Source: Cudoniella acicularis
Lineage: Eukaryota; Ascomycota; Leotiomycetes; Helotiales; Helotiaceae
Direction: 5' to 3'
Length of the DNA: 64,000 bases
Assembly: GCA_013054445.1 (NCBI GenBank)
Contig: JAAMPI010000063.1
Coordinates: 1-64,000 of the forward strand
The position numbers and the translations under genes are program-made. Numbering within the stretch: position 1 is the stretch's first letter; every line of letters begins with the position of its first letter. Shown here piece after piece: positions 11,318 through 23,879 of the stretch. The notes beneath the pieces are model-generated. The model worked only from the letters and a program-made list of their open reading frames with translations, was not told the DNA's origin and did not search any database.

Positions 11318-12828
11318 TTAAGTGTAATGTGGCAAATCATTCTGGCTGATCTCCGCTTGTGCTCCCTCATTGACAATCTTCCCAATATCCAACTCTCCGT
11401 TGGTATCTCCAGCATCCACTAAATTGCTGATCCTCTTTACTCCTTCGGGAATCTTGAAGTGTGCCTTCAGAGGTGTCCAACTCTCCTCATTATAACCCTC
11501 CTGCACCTTCTTGCACTGTTTCAAACCCCACTCTGTAACACCCACCATCAAACAACTCTCAAACATGAATGCCATGCTGCCCTCACCAACTTTCGCAGGC
11601 TGAAGCTCGGCATTAGAAGCTTTCTCGTGTGTGCCTTGATCTGGGCCATGGGCGGACATGATATTGTGTAGACTTGCTCCTGCAGGCTTGAATCCTCCAC
11701 CTGTCTTTGCATCATATTCGCCTCCAATTAGACCCATAAATTCGGACATGGTATTGCGGTGGTACCATGGCGGTCTGAAAGTGTCTTCGCCAACGAGCCA
11801 TCGCGGAGGGAATATGACAAAATCAGCGATGGATGTGCCAACATGATCAGAGGGCGCGGCGAGAACGGTAAATATACTTGGGTCTGGGTGGTCGAAGGAG
11901 ATACTGCCAATAGTATTGAATCTTCCCAGATCGTACTTGTAAGGGTAATAGAGACCATGCCAGGCTACAACATCGAAGGGTGTATGATCTTGACTCGCTT
12001 CAAAGAGATGGCCGTTGAACTTGGAGATAATTGCATATTTTCCGGGTGTATCTTCATCAAAGCAAGCAACTGGTGCTTGAAAGTCTCGTGCATTCGCAAG
12101 GCAATTCGATCCGATAGGTCCTAGCTCAGGCAGCTGGAAATGACCTTGATACAATTCCAAAATATATCCTCTGACTGGTCCAGCAGGCAGGTCAACTCGA
12201 TATCTGACTCCTCTTGGGATTACGCAGATTTCATTTGGTCTTACGAGTATTCTGCCAAGCTCTGTTTGGATATCCAGCACACCGTGTTGCAGCACAATCA
12301 GGAAGTCTCCGTCCGCACTATAGAAAGCAGCATTTCTGTCCATGCTCTTCCCCGCCGCAAATATGAATATGCCAAGTCCTGCTTTCATTGTAGGGTCACC
12401 AGCTCCCGCAATCAGCTTCAGGCTATGGACCCAATCGGCAGACTCGTCCAGATCAAAAGGATCCCAGCGAAGTTGATTGGGTATTTGGTGCATCTTGTTT
12501 CCCTCGGGATTCGTATTGTAGGAGGAGGCTTCGCGTGGATTGAAAGGGGAATGTGCGGCGGCTGGGAGGATTCTGTAGAGCCATGTTTGTTGGTTCTCGT
12601 GGCGGGGTGCTGTAAATGCTGTTCCGGAGAGCTTCTCTGCGTAGAGACCATACGGCGGCTTTTGGGGAGAGTTGGCACCTATTGGTAGAGATCCTGTGAC
12701 GGCTTCTGATCTGCGAGATTGTTAGAGAGCTTTACGGGGCAGAGCAGTAGAAGAGCTTACTCGTGGTATGAACCGAAGCCATTCTGGTACCTGTACTTCT
12801 CGGGTGTAGTAAACTTGGTTACAGGCAT
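11318..12828 (-). CDS. hmgA: Homogentisate 1,2-dioxygenase
   Basis: Cleaves the ring of homogentisate to maleylacetoacetate in tyrosine and phenylalanine breakdown; cytosolic Fe(II) enzyme. Exon 1 is 12761-12828 ([20 protein letters not shown]); a 50-bp intron (12711-12760) joins to [21 protein letters not shown] in exon 2 (11318-12710). The predicted protein is about 486 aa, a little longer than the usual 440-450. The iron ligands of the family are visible: the His and Glu of YHRNTMSE and the His of AHGPD. Typical segments [25 protein letters not shown] and FPPRW are present. The frame is clean. The usual partners (fumarylacetoacetase, maleylacetoacetate isomerase) are not seen within the window. 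Confidence in function is high. Confidence 0.97.
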
Positions 12829-15800
12829 AATGGTGGTTTTGTTATGGGAGGTGATGAGGTGCTGTTGTGGAGGGGAGAATGAATATGAAGCCGGAGAAAT
12901 GGCCAAACCTTTGATTGTATATCTTTGCTCAACGCTCGGCATTAGAAGCTGCAGCTGGAGCTCGTCATAAGCTCACTCCAGAAGCGGTACAGGTGCAGAT
13001 TGCCACCCCGCAAACACCGCATTCCGGAGCAAAGCGCGCAAGACCTTGAAGAAGCTGGGGGCGGAAGAGACCCGCGCCAGCGGCTCATTGTTCCGCTCAC
13101 AGACTTGGCACTGGATCCCTGCATGTTCGCCGAGCTCCGGATCAACGACATCACAGCAAGTCAAGCTTCACCACCATCCCGCAGAATACCTTGAGATCCC
13201 GATACCTCCCTTTGCTCCCGAACCAAGCCTCTTCACACGAACATGTCACATTGCGAGTCTCTAGCCGTACCCTCTTCGAAACCAACACATTTGAGTTCCA
13301 TTCTACCGGAGCCTCCCGAAGCAGCCTTCAACAGAGCAACTTTCCACGAAGATGATTGGCGCTTGAATATCAGAATATGGGACTTGAATTGGCATACCTA
13401 AAGCGTTGGAAATGATAGAATAGTCTTGGGTTGGCATGGCTATGGCATATCACGCTCGACTCGTCTTGTGTTTGTTGAGCCTTGATGGTCAGCAAAGACT
13501 TTGAAGAGACCAGCCGGAGATATTACAACTTTCAATCAACTCGATCTTCGAATATGGCACTTCTTGAGGGGGGTAGAACGAGCTAAGAGAGGCCATGCAC
13601 ATTATCTGAGAACATTGCATATCTGCCTAGGCAACTTGCGCTTCAATTCCTGATTGACCTTTATTGGGAAACTGCTCCCCGCTCCCCAGGGGCCTACGAG
13701 CCCTTGTCAGGTCTCAGGCACCTCTTTGAAATATATAGATGGGAAGAGCAATTATGATTGGCAGAGCGCCAATCTCGGGGAGTGGCAATTCGAGCATAGA
13801 CTAAATGAACATTTCCCTCAATGCGAGATGCTTGAAGAGAAGTACAAAGCAAACACTCCGCAATACCAATTCACCAGGAAAAGACGCTGGAGGTTTACTT
13901 GCAAGGGTTCTCAATACTCGCCGTTTGAATGGTCTCTGAACTTTCGACCACGCCTTCATCTCAACAATGGACAAAAATGACGGCACTAGCACCATTTTTG
14001 GACTTCATCATGTCCTCTCGCACAGTAACGAGAAAGTCTGAAGGCCCAGACGGAACAGACTGGAGTACTCACAGCTCTCCCATCACCATTTTCGCTTACA
14101 TAGAAGCGCAGTGTGAAGCGCGTCCAGGGCCTCTCAATCATCTGGTCTCGGAAACATGCAGCGCAGGAAATTTAGATTCTTGAGTCTACGAAATAGCAAT
14201 GAACAAGCAGAATATTGTCCCGCTTGGGAGTCTTCATATATATCCCGACCCTGTCTTCTGCTTCTGGAGTTCATAACTACCACAGAACGCGCAAAAGCTC
14301 GAGGTTTTTCTAATTCGTGTTTTCCGCGAAACACATGTCCAGAGTTTCATGGGCCTTATAGGCATTTTCGTTTCCATCGCCGGTGAAAACCAGCTTATTA
14401 ACAGCATTGACTGCGGCTACTACCACAAAGATACTCTTCTATCGAACTGCAAAAACTCGGTCAATCGTCTCCGTTAAGCTTTTACTGTTGACGGTCGGTG
14501 CCCTCTCAAGCAGGTTTCCGTCAAAAGCTTTCCCATATTGCGGCATGCGTCCATCAAAAGGAGAATGCTGTTCGCCAATTCGTTTCTGATTATGGGTTCA
14601 ACGGCTCTTAGTCCTCGATAGCAACACTTCCAGCAATCACACAGAAGTGAAGTACGTCGAGTTTCTTTCGAATCGAGTAGTCTAGAGTGCGTTCGATTGG
14701 CAGGAGTATGTCGATTAAGCTCACTAGACGTCGATTTAAGAACTCCGCTCAAATTCTCTGCTCCGGCACAATGGCCTTTCCAAGTCTGTGGGTCCCAAAC
14801 TTGAATATGAAAAACCTCTCCATCTAGTGCGAGTATGAAGGGTCGTTATTTTCTTTCGCGAAGACTCCTATATTTGCATCTTCTGAACAGCATTCTTGCC
14901 GCCGGCTACCTTGCGCTTGTTGGCTGCCACTATTATCCCAGTAAATTGATCTTTACTCTTTGACAGCCATTTGGCAACTTGGTGGGCAGTATAGAAATCC
15001 AAACTGTCAGAAACGTGCTCCAAAGTCTTCCATTATTACTGAAAGCATTGCCTGGAAGCGGAGACACTTAGTTCTCTTGGACAGGCAGATACAACCTTTG
15101 CAGTCGGGATTTCCATACTCGTACATGAAAGGGCTAGACCACACACAATACTCACGATTTGTTCAAATGATGTGTATTCTCGCTACCTTCAAACCTAACA
15201 CTCGGAAATGACTGTCCGGAGACCATTAGAGAACAAGGCAGCGTGGCTCCCTCGGATGCCGAGAACGCTGCCGTTAATATTCCGAAACCTGAATCTGAAC
15301 TCCTCAGGATAACATAACTGAACGAGGAGACGATGGCCGAGCATATTACAGACAACATGGTCACTTGTGGTCAGGAATGTGAACTTTTTTTGTTTAAGTT
15401 ATTGTGCTCGCATTTCGAGCTTTTGACGGTCGCAGAGCCTCGCAACGGTCAGTCTGCCAGAGGTTCTTGTCGTTTTCAACAAGTTCAGCTGTTGCAGAAT
15501 GTAACACTATTGAAGCTTTACTCACTCCTGTTTTGTCACCCCTGGTTGTCTTGATAGTCTTCGGCTTGGTAGCCGCAATATTTGAGGTCGATGTGGTAGT
15601 TGGTTTTGTGGTGGACTTGGCCACCACGGTGGGTTACATAATCGAAATGCGGGACGCCTAAAGCTCAATGGCACCAACTGGCTGGCCATGGATCAGCAGA
15701 GGTTCTTGAAATTGATGTTCCTAATGGGGGACATGACAACGACTTACATGCAAGGAATTCTCATTATGCTGGCCCCATTTGCTTTACGACTATTGCCGAC

Positions 15801-17219
15801 TCCAGAAATTGTTCTGCCCGATGGCTGAGGGCTCTGTTTATTAAGGAGAGAAGTATCGTATTGGGTCATCCTTCGACTCTGCCTTTGGATGAAGTCCATC
15901 CACTGGGTTGCATTGTCTGGGCTCAGCACAAGTAGGCTTGCTTGAAGGCCACAATCTTGGCACTCATTCCCGAACACTTGGCCGCCCCTTGAAGAACTGC
16001 AAAGAGTCACCTACAAATACCACAAATATTCAAATTATAACAACTTGCCTTGCTCAATGATGTCAAGGGCGACGGTGATACTTAACGTTCACGCAATTGA
16101 GTCTGCGGATCCTTGAGAGCACGATAGAGTGTCTCGAGCGCAAAGATAATGAGCCTCTTGTCTGACAATAGATCAAAAGCAGCGCTATTATCCTTGTGAT
16201 GGCCAATGCCATCACCTACTTCAACAGGATTGCCCTGAAGCTCGACCAGCGACTTTTCAACACCAAAAATTCTAAAAATTGGAAGAAACGGAATTGGTGA
16301 TCTCTTCCCCCCAGACTGGCGCTTGCTCTCTGTATAATTTGGTTCCTGGAATTACAACATACATCCTCCTCCACCCCACTGGGCTCCAGGCTTGGAGACA
16401 CTCGAAAGTTGACCTCTAAAAGAGCAATAGATACTCTTGACGATCTTACAAATGGAAAAATCCAAATAACCTCGCAAGAGCCCCATCAAAATGGTATACT
16501 CAAGCGGGCATTCAGCCACAAGGTCAACCAGTTCTCCCGCAATGGCAAGTATTGCTGCCGTTTATCGCGTTCGGTCTTCTAGTCAATGCTCTCCTTTCAA
16601 TATCATCTTTTCGCTAGATTGAATTGAGAGAAGTGGTGGTGATAATTAGATGGAGAGAGTAAGGCGATATCCTGCCAAAGATATTTAGCTTCAGGATCTT
16701 GCTCTTCCTGAGAACCTAACCGGCGCTGCTTGCGCTCTTGTCATGCTCGACTACAGCTCTTCTGTCTCTTTACTTTCCTCATCGCTTCTGGTAGCGAAGT
16801 GCTCTGCAAGAAAACGACAACAAGATACATTTTCACATGGCACCCCGCCTAATGGAGAAAACTTTTATTGTTCAGTTGTCTAAGCTACAACACGGGATCT
16901 TTGGTCTTCATATTCTGCACGAAAGAACCCATTTCAGTAAGCTCATCTCGAAAAACTCCCTCGCTAGTTTCATCGCCATCGTCACAACCACCCCATGGCA
17001 TAAATACTTTCATTGCAGAATGGCCTATTTCCATACTTCATACAAAATTCAATCATGTCGGTTATTTCTTGTCTTGGAAACAGATAAGACCAATCATTCG
17101 AGTCCTATCATCAGCCTTTAGTTTATAGAAATCGAAATGGCAAGGGGCACTTACATTGATCCTGCTCTTTTTCAATCACTATTGTCTTCAACGTCGCCAT
17201 CTTTATAAACGAGGACTTG
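12829..17219. other. 4.4 kb without a recognisable gene
   Basis: Both strands have only short frames. A stretch at about 14340-15380 on the plus strand can be read for long distances in one frame if several TAG/TAA codons are ignored (for example GLIGIFVSIAGENQLINSIDC and AENAAVNIPKPESELL). This may be a decayed gene, but I recognise no domain. The short ORFs at 15404-15661 and 16837-17121 show no supporting features. The first 100-200 bp belong to the hmgA promoter. Confidence 0.5.
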
Positions 17220-19324
17220 TTAAATAGGGTTGCCACGTTCATCAAAATAGTTGGCAGGATCATGAACCGGGACAGCATCAGGATCCTCAGGATCGAAAAC
17301 TTCGGGTTCAATGACAAGCGCGCCATAAAAGAAAGCGTCGTGAATGCGCTCGTCAACCACTCTTTCGGCCTCAAGAGCTTCTTCACGATCTCTTTTTCGT
17401 TGTGCCCTGGCAGCGCGGCGTTTGAGGCGATCCAGGCCATTCTTGTGACAGATCCATCTGTCCACCCAATTGGCAGGAATGACACCCTTTTTCTTCTGTC
17501 GCTCAATGGCAAAAGCTCGTGTGGTACCTGTTCTCTGCATTCTGGACGCTCTCTCGGCACTCCCACCATTCCTGGGATAGCGAAACATCTCATCCTGGGA
17601 ACGATATGCTGCACGCCAAGTTTTCTTAGTAAGGCCCGGCGGTGGAGGTCCAGACCATTTCTTGATTAGTGGCGAAAAGGCTTTTGCGGCTTTGTCAGAC
17701 TCTTCGCCTTCCAAGTCTTCATTGCCTGATGAAGAATCTTCTTCGATTTCAGGAGCACCATGACCAATCCCATCCTCTGCCTCTGCCCCTGTCTCAGGCT
17801 CAGCTGCAATATCGACTTGTTCCCAGAGATTTTGCCGAAATTCAACCCCTCTGAAGCCTCCATTATCACTGGTAGCATTGGCATCATCAGTATCAGCTGA
17901 CACTCCAAGCTCGCCCATCATATTTTCTGCGATTGGTCCTACAAGGATTTCGTCGTTTGAAGCGATAGACGTAAGTGTAGAGATTGTGCTCCTGGTATCG
18001 CTATCGGGGGCAGGCGAAGAATCGTCAGATGAAGGATCGATAATGGATAGGATAAGTTCTGCAGCTGAATTGATGGAGACTACATCTTCGTCCTGGTTCT
18101 CTGGGGTTGTATTAATAACAGGAGCTGAACCTTTAAGTGTCCTCCATCCGGGCTTCTCATCGGGATTGGTCTCCACCCAATCTGAGTAGGGCGTGCTCTT
18201 TGGGCATAATGGTACGAACATGTGCTCTTGGACGGCCTGAGAGATTCCTACCAGCATGCTTGATTAATTTTGATCGATCGGCAAAGTGGGATCACAAACC
18301 TTTTATTCTATGTGGGTGTCTCATGTGTGTGAGTTCGAGCCACGCTCCATCCCTACTCAAAGTGAGCAGATGCTTGCATTCAATGTCGACCTCCATATCC
18401 GGGAGGGAATGAGGCTCCCTAGCTGCAATGGCGTTAGCGAAGGTCTAACCTGAGATCTTGTTATTTCGCTTACCGAATTGGTTCTGGAGTCGCTCAATTT
18501 CATCCAAGATGCGGAAGTCAGTGTCTAGCAGTATGTCAGAAGCTATGTATTTTACACTTCAGCTGGTCTCGAGGGTCGGAAAAGCACACTTGCAACGAGG
18601 TGCGCCGTACGTAACCCAAGAGGAGGAGAAGCGTCTAGGAATTGCGTACCTGGCAGTTCACGAAACTTTTCCCGCATTTGAAGCTGGTATTTAGCGGCGG
18701 CCCTCATATCAGCCTTCTCCTGGCGAATATGATGGTTTAAGTTGTATGTTGGCTACTCAGGTCAGGATCAAGACAAGAAAGGGGTTGATCAACTGGACTT
18801 ACAGTAATAGCTTTCGGATTCGAGGAGCTTGGAATAGGAACTGGACTATCATTGCCGTTACTTTCGGTCTCATCTGTGTCGGTGTCGAGTCCCGAAATCC
18901 CATTCACCAATGTTCTGAAGCCTTGTAATGCTTGTCTTTGAGCGGGGGAAAGGTGAGCCACAGAGACACCCAGGAAGTTAAGCTCGGCGGAGGTAACTTC
19001 AACGAAGGAAACCTCATCTGCCGCATTTGGGACTGTTGTATTGCTTGAGCCAGACTGGTTGTTTGCTACTGCTCGCGTTCTTCCTTGTGTTCTGTTTCCT
19101 CTAGTAGATGGACCGTTAGCTGCGCCAGAACTAGGGTTCTCATTCTCAGTGGCTGATCGCTGCTGCCAAGCATTCAATACTCTTCCCATATTGGCTCGTG
19201 CCTCTTGATCTGGGTCCCTGGAAGAAGAACCCTGGGCGGCGGTGACGATCGCATTGCTTCGTGCTCTGTTCCCAACTCGGTTTATTCTAGGTATAGCCCT
19301 AGCGGCAGTGCGAACTGGAGGCAT
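17220..19324 (-). CDS. Conserved-looking multi-exon protein of unknown function
   Basis: No family is recognised. Exon 1 starts at 19324 (MPPVRTAARAIPRINR; an in-frame Met also lies 12 bp upstream at 19336) and runs to 18803 through a Ser/Asn/Gly-rich disordered region. Further short exons read PTYNLNHHIRQEKADMRAAA (about 18660-18745), DTDFRILDEIERLQNQFG (about 18475-18530), then EPHSLPDMEVDIECKHLL to HPHRIK (about 18300-18420). The large last exon starts GISQAVQEHMFVPLCP (about 18248) and stops at 17220. The last exon holds an acidic, Ser-rich centre and a basic segment (LDRLKRRAARAQRKRDREE) that may be helical, ending YFDERGNPI. Introns of roughly 50-130 bp with good GT-AG ends and CTAAC-like branch sites keep the frame open. 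The gene appears intact; location and role are unknown. Confidence 0.65.
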
Positions 19325-21369
19325 GATGAAACGCAAAGCTGCTTTGCCAGGTGTAAAAACCTGCCGCTGTTAGCGGAAGTTGGTTAACAGGCGCTGATCA
19401 TCTTACCTCTTGCCGTTCAAGGTTGTTGTTTCAATTTATGTCAAGGTATCCCGAGCAAAGGCGAAGTTGCCCGAGCAAATTCTCCGAAAGTTCAGGGTTG
19501 CTGTGTCGGGAGCAAAGCGGTATCCTCAATGTCTGTCACCATTAGCAGAAGTTGGTTCATAGACAGAGGCCATCTTACAATGATGCTGCCAGCCCCTGCC
19601 GAAGTTGTGGCTGTAATTGTAACTGAGGCCAAGGTGTCCTGAGCAAACTCGAGATAGAGCTCCTAAAGGTGAGAAAGTCAACAGATCGAGTGATCCGAGC
19701 GCGTCCAAGGCAAGCAATAATCGCCGATAGCAAACTTGACTTCACTGTAGACGTTTTTGCAAGTTCTCCACAAGCAATAACGCAGCTGCTCGTGAGTTTG
19801 GCTATGGTGGCTGGTTATGGTGTTTGTGATGCGGCGAAGAAAGTTGTGGTTGTGGAGAGGAGAGAAGGTTTTGTTTACCGAGAATCCACAATGCGTGCCC
19901 TTTAACTTCAACTTCAGATTTTCCTGCTAGCCTTTCTGCCTAGTAGAAAAGAGGGTCTCCCAGCCCCTGATAACGACACTAGACGTTATCAGGGCATCTT
20001 GCATATTGCCAGCTTTTGCACAGCCTTCCATGACGTTCTGAAAGAATCTTCAGATATCGATAAAGAAGCTGCAGTCATGAAGATAAAGATCATGCTTAGC
20101 ACAGGAATTTTTGTTTGTCTTTCTTAAAGCCAGAATATAAAAGTACTTTTATAAATTTGTAGTAATGTAGCTCTTTTCGCTGTCGCATATTCACCCTCAA
20201 GACTTCAAAGAATAAATGCTACGCTGCTGTGCGATATAAAGAAGAAAAAAAGAAAAGAAAATATAACCCTATTTGTTCGTCTGTCTTCTAGTGTAAATTA
20301 GATATTCTTTTGACTTTATAGTTCTTGTTATAGTTCTTAGTTAACTCCTAAGTGTGTAAAGCGATTTTAATAAGGAGATGATATATGACAATTAAGGCTC
20401 TATTAATATTTATTAGTTTGAAGTTCTAATTCACCATGATTACAAAACTGTAAAGACAAATATCGACTATATATAAATTTGAATTTCTTTAGAGGGGGAA
20501 ATAATTTAGAAAGAGGGAGAATCAGAAAATTATACTAGGTGCGCTTTAAATACTAGCTATCCCCTCTTAGCTTTAACTCCCGTTGTCCGTCGTCTTTCTC
20601 CTCTATTGACCCAACCAGAGATATAACATTTTAGCTAGCAGAAGCCATCGTATATATTTATAGGTCTTAAGATATTCGTTAGGGGTGTTATAAGAGTTCT
20701 AGAGACTTACTTAAGTAGAGCTTCGCTATTATTAGAAGGTTTAAGACTTCGGAGCGGAAAAATTAAGCTAGTAGCGAGATCTTATAAAACAGAGGATTCT
20801 ACGGGCTAATTAGCGAACTATATTATAATAAGTAATAAACTATAGACACGGCTTTAAGCTAGTCTTAGTTATTAGTTAAGATATTATAAAGTTTTAAATT
20901 TTTTAAAAAAAATATATAACTATAGAGTTTTAAACTTTAAATATATATATAATTATAAAGTTTTAAATCTTAAAAATATATATAACTATAGAGTTTTAAA
21001 TAAAGAAGTTATATATAAAAAGAAAAAGATTTAATATAAAACTAATCTCTAGTCTTAAAAGCCTTCTTTTTATTAGCTATCTGCTACTGACGAGGGTCTG
21101 ATGCTAAGACCTAATGATGATAGAAATTAATAGCATTATCTGGCATCCCGTGCCACGTATCAAGTGCCCTAGAACCATGATCCTGGATGTCGGAGGTTTA
21201 CTACCGACATTATTCCGGACATCCGCCGACGATCTAAGCCACGTGACGGACGCCCCCTGGCAAGTAAGCGAACCATATCACACAAGGGCTTAAAAGAATT
21301 CTTGATACCCTCCTAACAAAAGCCCTTAGAACCCTTAGAGGGTTCCAAGTCGTGAGAGTATAGGGGCCT
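19325..21369. other. Promoter region, then AT-rich RIP-like island
   Basis: No gene is seen. From about 20250 the sequence is strongly AT-rich with many TA dinucleotides, as expected from RIP. The stretch 20885-21005 is a short tandem repeat (listed separately). From 21110 to 21360 the composition is normal again and contains several CACGTG words, probably the body of an LTR-type repeat. Confidence 0.55.
20885..21005. repeat. AT-rich tandem repeat
   Basis: Roughly four imperfect units of about 25-35 bp built on TATATAACTATAGAGTTTTAAA follow each other. Units differ by small length changes and A/T swaps. Confidence 0.65.
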
Positions 21370-21462
21370 TATATACAGGAGGTGAGTCTAGCACGGACCA
21401 GGACACGTGACAAGGGGGGACGCGTCAGGTAAAGTGGGACGCGTCAAACCAGGTCTGTGACA
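21370..21462 (+). mobile_element. 3' end of an LTR (family B type)
   Basis: TATACAGGAGGTGAGTCTAG through to ACCAGGTCTGTGACA matches the reverse complement of 56493-56567 over about 90 bp, including CACGTGACAAGGGGG and GACGCGTCA. I cannot find the matching 5' LTR end, so this is a truncated copy. It lies directly upstream of the gene at 21529. Confidence 0.7.
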
Positions 21463-21528
21463 AACAGGTACGTACGAATTTCCAATCCACAGCCCCAAGA
21501 CATTCTGCTGACGCAAATTGTTCTTAGA

Positions 21529-22116
21529 ATGACGTCCAATAGCAATGCAGAACAGGAGGAGCCTACGATTTCCCTTCCGGCGAGTCCGGCGACGGACAGT
21601 GAAGTCGATGTGGAAGAAGATCTGTACGCCGGCATGACCGACGAGGAAGCCTGGAAGAAGTATCTTTCGACGAAATACGAGCACAGCTCAAAAAAGCCCA
21701 TGAAAGAGCCTCTCACAGCACCTTGGGGTCTACCGATCAGCGACGCAGACCTGGAAAAGCTGAAAGTCGGCGTCAAATCTCGAAATATGGACGACAAATG
21801 GGACGTGCTGAATGAGGATCCGGACAAAGACGGCAATATATCCATCCATATTCTTCGAAGCTGGTTGCAGGAGGACTGCTATATACTTCACATTGTTCCA
21901 AAACCAAACAGCGACAATGATGGTGGGAGTGCAAAGATTCAAAGCATCACGTGGGAAGGGAACAAGGGAGGGTTGCAATGCGATGCAGAGCAGGCCAAAA
22001 AGGAAGCCGTGATTGTGCCTAGGATGATACTCAAGTGCGAGTTTGAGACGCTCCCGGACTACCCGTCCTCGGTGCTTTGGCAATCGAGTGCTTATAAGAA
22101 ACTGGACGCGGAATAG
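21529..22116 (+). CDS. Intact 195-aa protein of unknown function next to an LTR
   Basis: The frame is open from 21457, but the second Met at 21529 (MTSNSNAEQEEPTISLPA) is the better start, because the first codons of the long frame overlap the LTR end. The protein is acidic at the N-terminus (DSEVDVEEDLYAGMTDEEAW) and then reads DADLEKLKVGVKSRNMDDKW, DKDGNISIHILRSW, QSITWEGNKGGLQCDAEQAK and LDAE at the end. No intron, signal peptide or membrane helix is seen. Codon use and the absence of stops contrast with the degraded surroundings, which suggests purifying selection or recent arrival. I do not know the family name; it resembles short conserved fungal hypothetical proteins. The promoter, if active, must include LTR sequence. 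Confidence 0.7.
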   Translation: MTSNSNAEQEEPTISLPASPATDSEVDVEEDLYAGMTDEEAWKKYLSTKYEHSSKKPMKEPLTAPWGLPISDADLEKLKVGVKSRNMDDKWDVLNEDPDKDGNISIHILRSWLQEDCYILHIVPKPNSDNDGGSAKIQSITWEGNKGGLQCDAEQAKKEAVIVPRMILKCEFETLPDYPSSVLWQSSAYKKLDAE

Positions 22117-22245
22117 GGTATTTACCACGCCATCTTGCTAGCATGGTGGAGTTGTCTCATGTTAGGGTTGTTTCCTGGTACCTTTAGCTGAGTTGGTAGT
22201 CAATATTTCCTGGAGTACTGTATGTTAAGTTACTGGGGTTTATTG

Positions 22246-22447
22246 TGTTATGTATATGAATCGTGGTAGCCGGCACTAGGCCGACTTAGGGAAGTACATC
22301 TGAAGGTGCAGAGACATCAGCACCTGAAGATATACTCTTCCTACTTCAATCAACTCAATACAGCCCCAACCTATGCCTAGCTGCTTCCACCTTGTGCCTA
22401 TAGAGAATATATAATCTAAAACTGTAGCCTGTTCCTACTGCCCAACA
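22246..22447 (+). mobile_element. Possible solo LTR
   Basis: The block begins TGTTATGTATATGAATCG and ends CTACTGCCCAACA, i.e. TGTTA...CAACA termini about 200 bp apart, with a short inverted word inside (GGTGCAGAGACATCAGCACC). There is no clear target duplication. Called by shape only. Confidence 0.35.
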
Positions 22448-22742
22448 GTGTAGTTGATAGTTTTCTCGTTCTTGGCAAAAACGGAACTAACTGCCGTCCG
22501 TTACCGCCTAACCTGTCAAGGTATGCAATGAACAAGGTCTATTGTATTGAAGACTAAAAAGCTCTTACAGAAAGAAGGGCTGTACGAAAGATGAAGTTAT
22601 TTACGGTTTCGCGCAGGACCCACTCAAAGTTATGTGATTTACCATTTCCTTCCTTCACAAAGACTACCTCCTGAAGTTCGACGATCCATACCATTTCCAC
22701 CAAGGCACTTTACATATCTATCAGACATCAATTCCTATCGAA

Positions 22743-22913
22743 ATGCCATCTGCCATCTTTAAAGCGATTCAAGAAGCCTCTAGTCATCGCTCTGCAATAA
22801 CGACCTCGGATCCCAAGAGGAAGCGACGGGTATTGTGTAATATTTCAGAGGAGATAGTCAATAAGTCACGGAGGATGGGAGGGTTCGAGGGGCTGAGTGA
22901 GGAGAAAACGTGA
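22743..22913 (+). CDS. Short ORF, 56 aa, with basic nuclear-signal-like patch
   Basis: ATG at 22743 opens MPSAIFKAIQEASSHRSA and continues to a PKRKRR patch resembling a classical nuclear localisation signal, then SEEIVNKSRRMGGFEGLSEE and TGA at 22911-22913. It is short, but composition and codon use look protein-like. No family is recognised, and it may be a single exon of something longer. Confidence 0.35.
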   Translation: MPSAIFKAIQEASSHRSAITTSDPKRKRRVLCNISEEIVNKSRRMGGFEGLSEEKT

Positions 22914-23195
22914 AGACTTGCGAGGTTGGCTTAACATACGTAGATAGATATTCAAGGAGCAATCCAAATCCCCACATCATTCAGCTGCATCGGTAGTTCT
23001 TAAAAATCAGCAAATAGGAGCGAAGCACATTTTGTTTTAGGAGGCCGCCACCGGTCGGACCCGCATTCACCGGCACTAGTACTACAATGGATTAGCTGCA
23101 TCTTGCCAGACGTCAGCTACAGAAGGCTGTAATCAGTAAACCATTTCGATCACACTAGGACCCAACCTTGAGCACAACGACACTGTGTTACCACC

Positions 23196-23666
23196 ATGAA
23201 CTTAAAGGTTATCCAGCAGGTAGCCAGCGGCATAGTGCAAAGCCAGATCTTTCATTTCAACATCACAAGTGTCCCCGCCGTCGTCCGCGAATAGGTTACT
23301 GCCCATCCAGGATAAACCGCATTGCTCATCAGTAACGGCATTTTGATATTTACGCCAGCTGCCCTCACCGGGCTACTTCTCGCGACCATGGGGTTTGGGG
23401 CTTTGGGCCCTGTTGCTGGTGAGTGTTCCAGTTGTGGCTTATGGGAGGACCGAGGCTAATATTTATGTTGCGCATTATCAGGCTCCGTCGCGGCTTGGCT
23501 TCAGTCAATACTAGGAAACGTCGGGGCACAGTTCGCATATTTACAGAGCACAGCAATGGGAGGGCACGGAGTTGCCACTGTTCATGGGTCAATACAGGCT
23601 TGTGCGATGGTCCCGGGAGGTGCGATCACTGTATACTCCAGCGTAGCACGCCGTAATGCGGGATAG
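23196..23666 (+). pseudogene. Ifi-6-16-like small hydrophobic protein, probably broken
   Basis: Three blocks on the plus strand read like the interferon-induced 6-16 family, which also occurs in fungi: small Gly/Ala-rich proteins with membrane helices. Block 2 (about 23359-23418) reads ALTGLLLATMGFGALGPVAG. An intron of about 63 bp (23419-23481) joins to block 3, GSVAAWLQSILGNVGAQFAY, continuing LQSTAMGGHGVATVHGSIQA and ending VARRNAG before TAG at 23664-23666. Exon 1 would start at 23196 (MNLKVIQQVASGIVQSQIFH), but it meets an in-frame TAG at 23292-23294 exactly at the putative donor and does not join block 2 in phase. Either exon 1 is wrong or the copy is dead. Family assignment is moderate. 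Confidence 0.45.
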
Positions 23667-23879
23667 AGTAGGATTGACAGGCTTGTCTTTCGAAAATCTG
23701 AGGCTATTTGATGTGCCATTGAGTTGTTGGTTGGCTCAGCTCTTTTAAGGCTGGACCTGAAGAAGCGAAACACACAACCGCGCACGTCACCGCGCACGTC
23801 ACCGCACCCGACAAACCTACGTCAGGCATTAGGTTGAACTAGTCATCAGAATAATCTCCAGAGCAAGTTAAGCTGGTTT

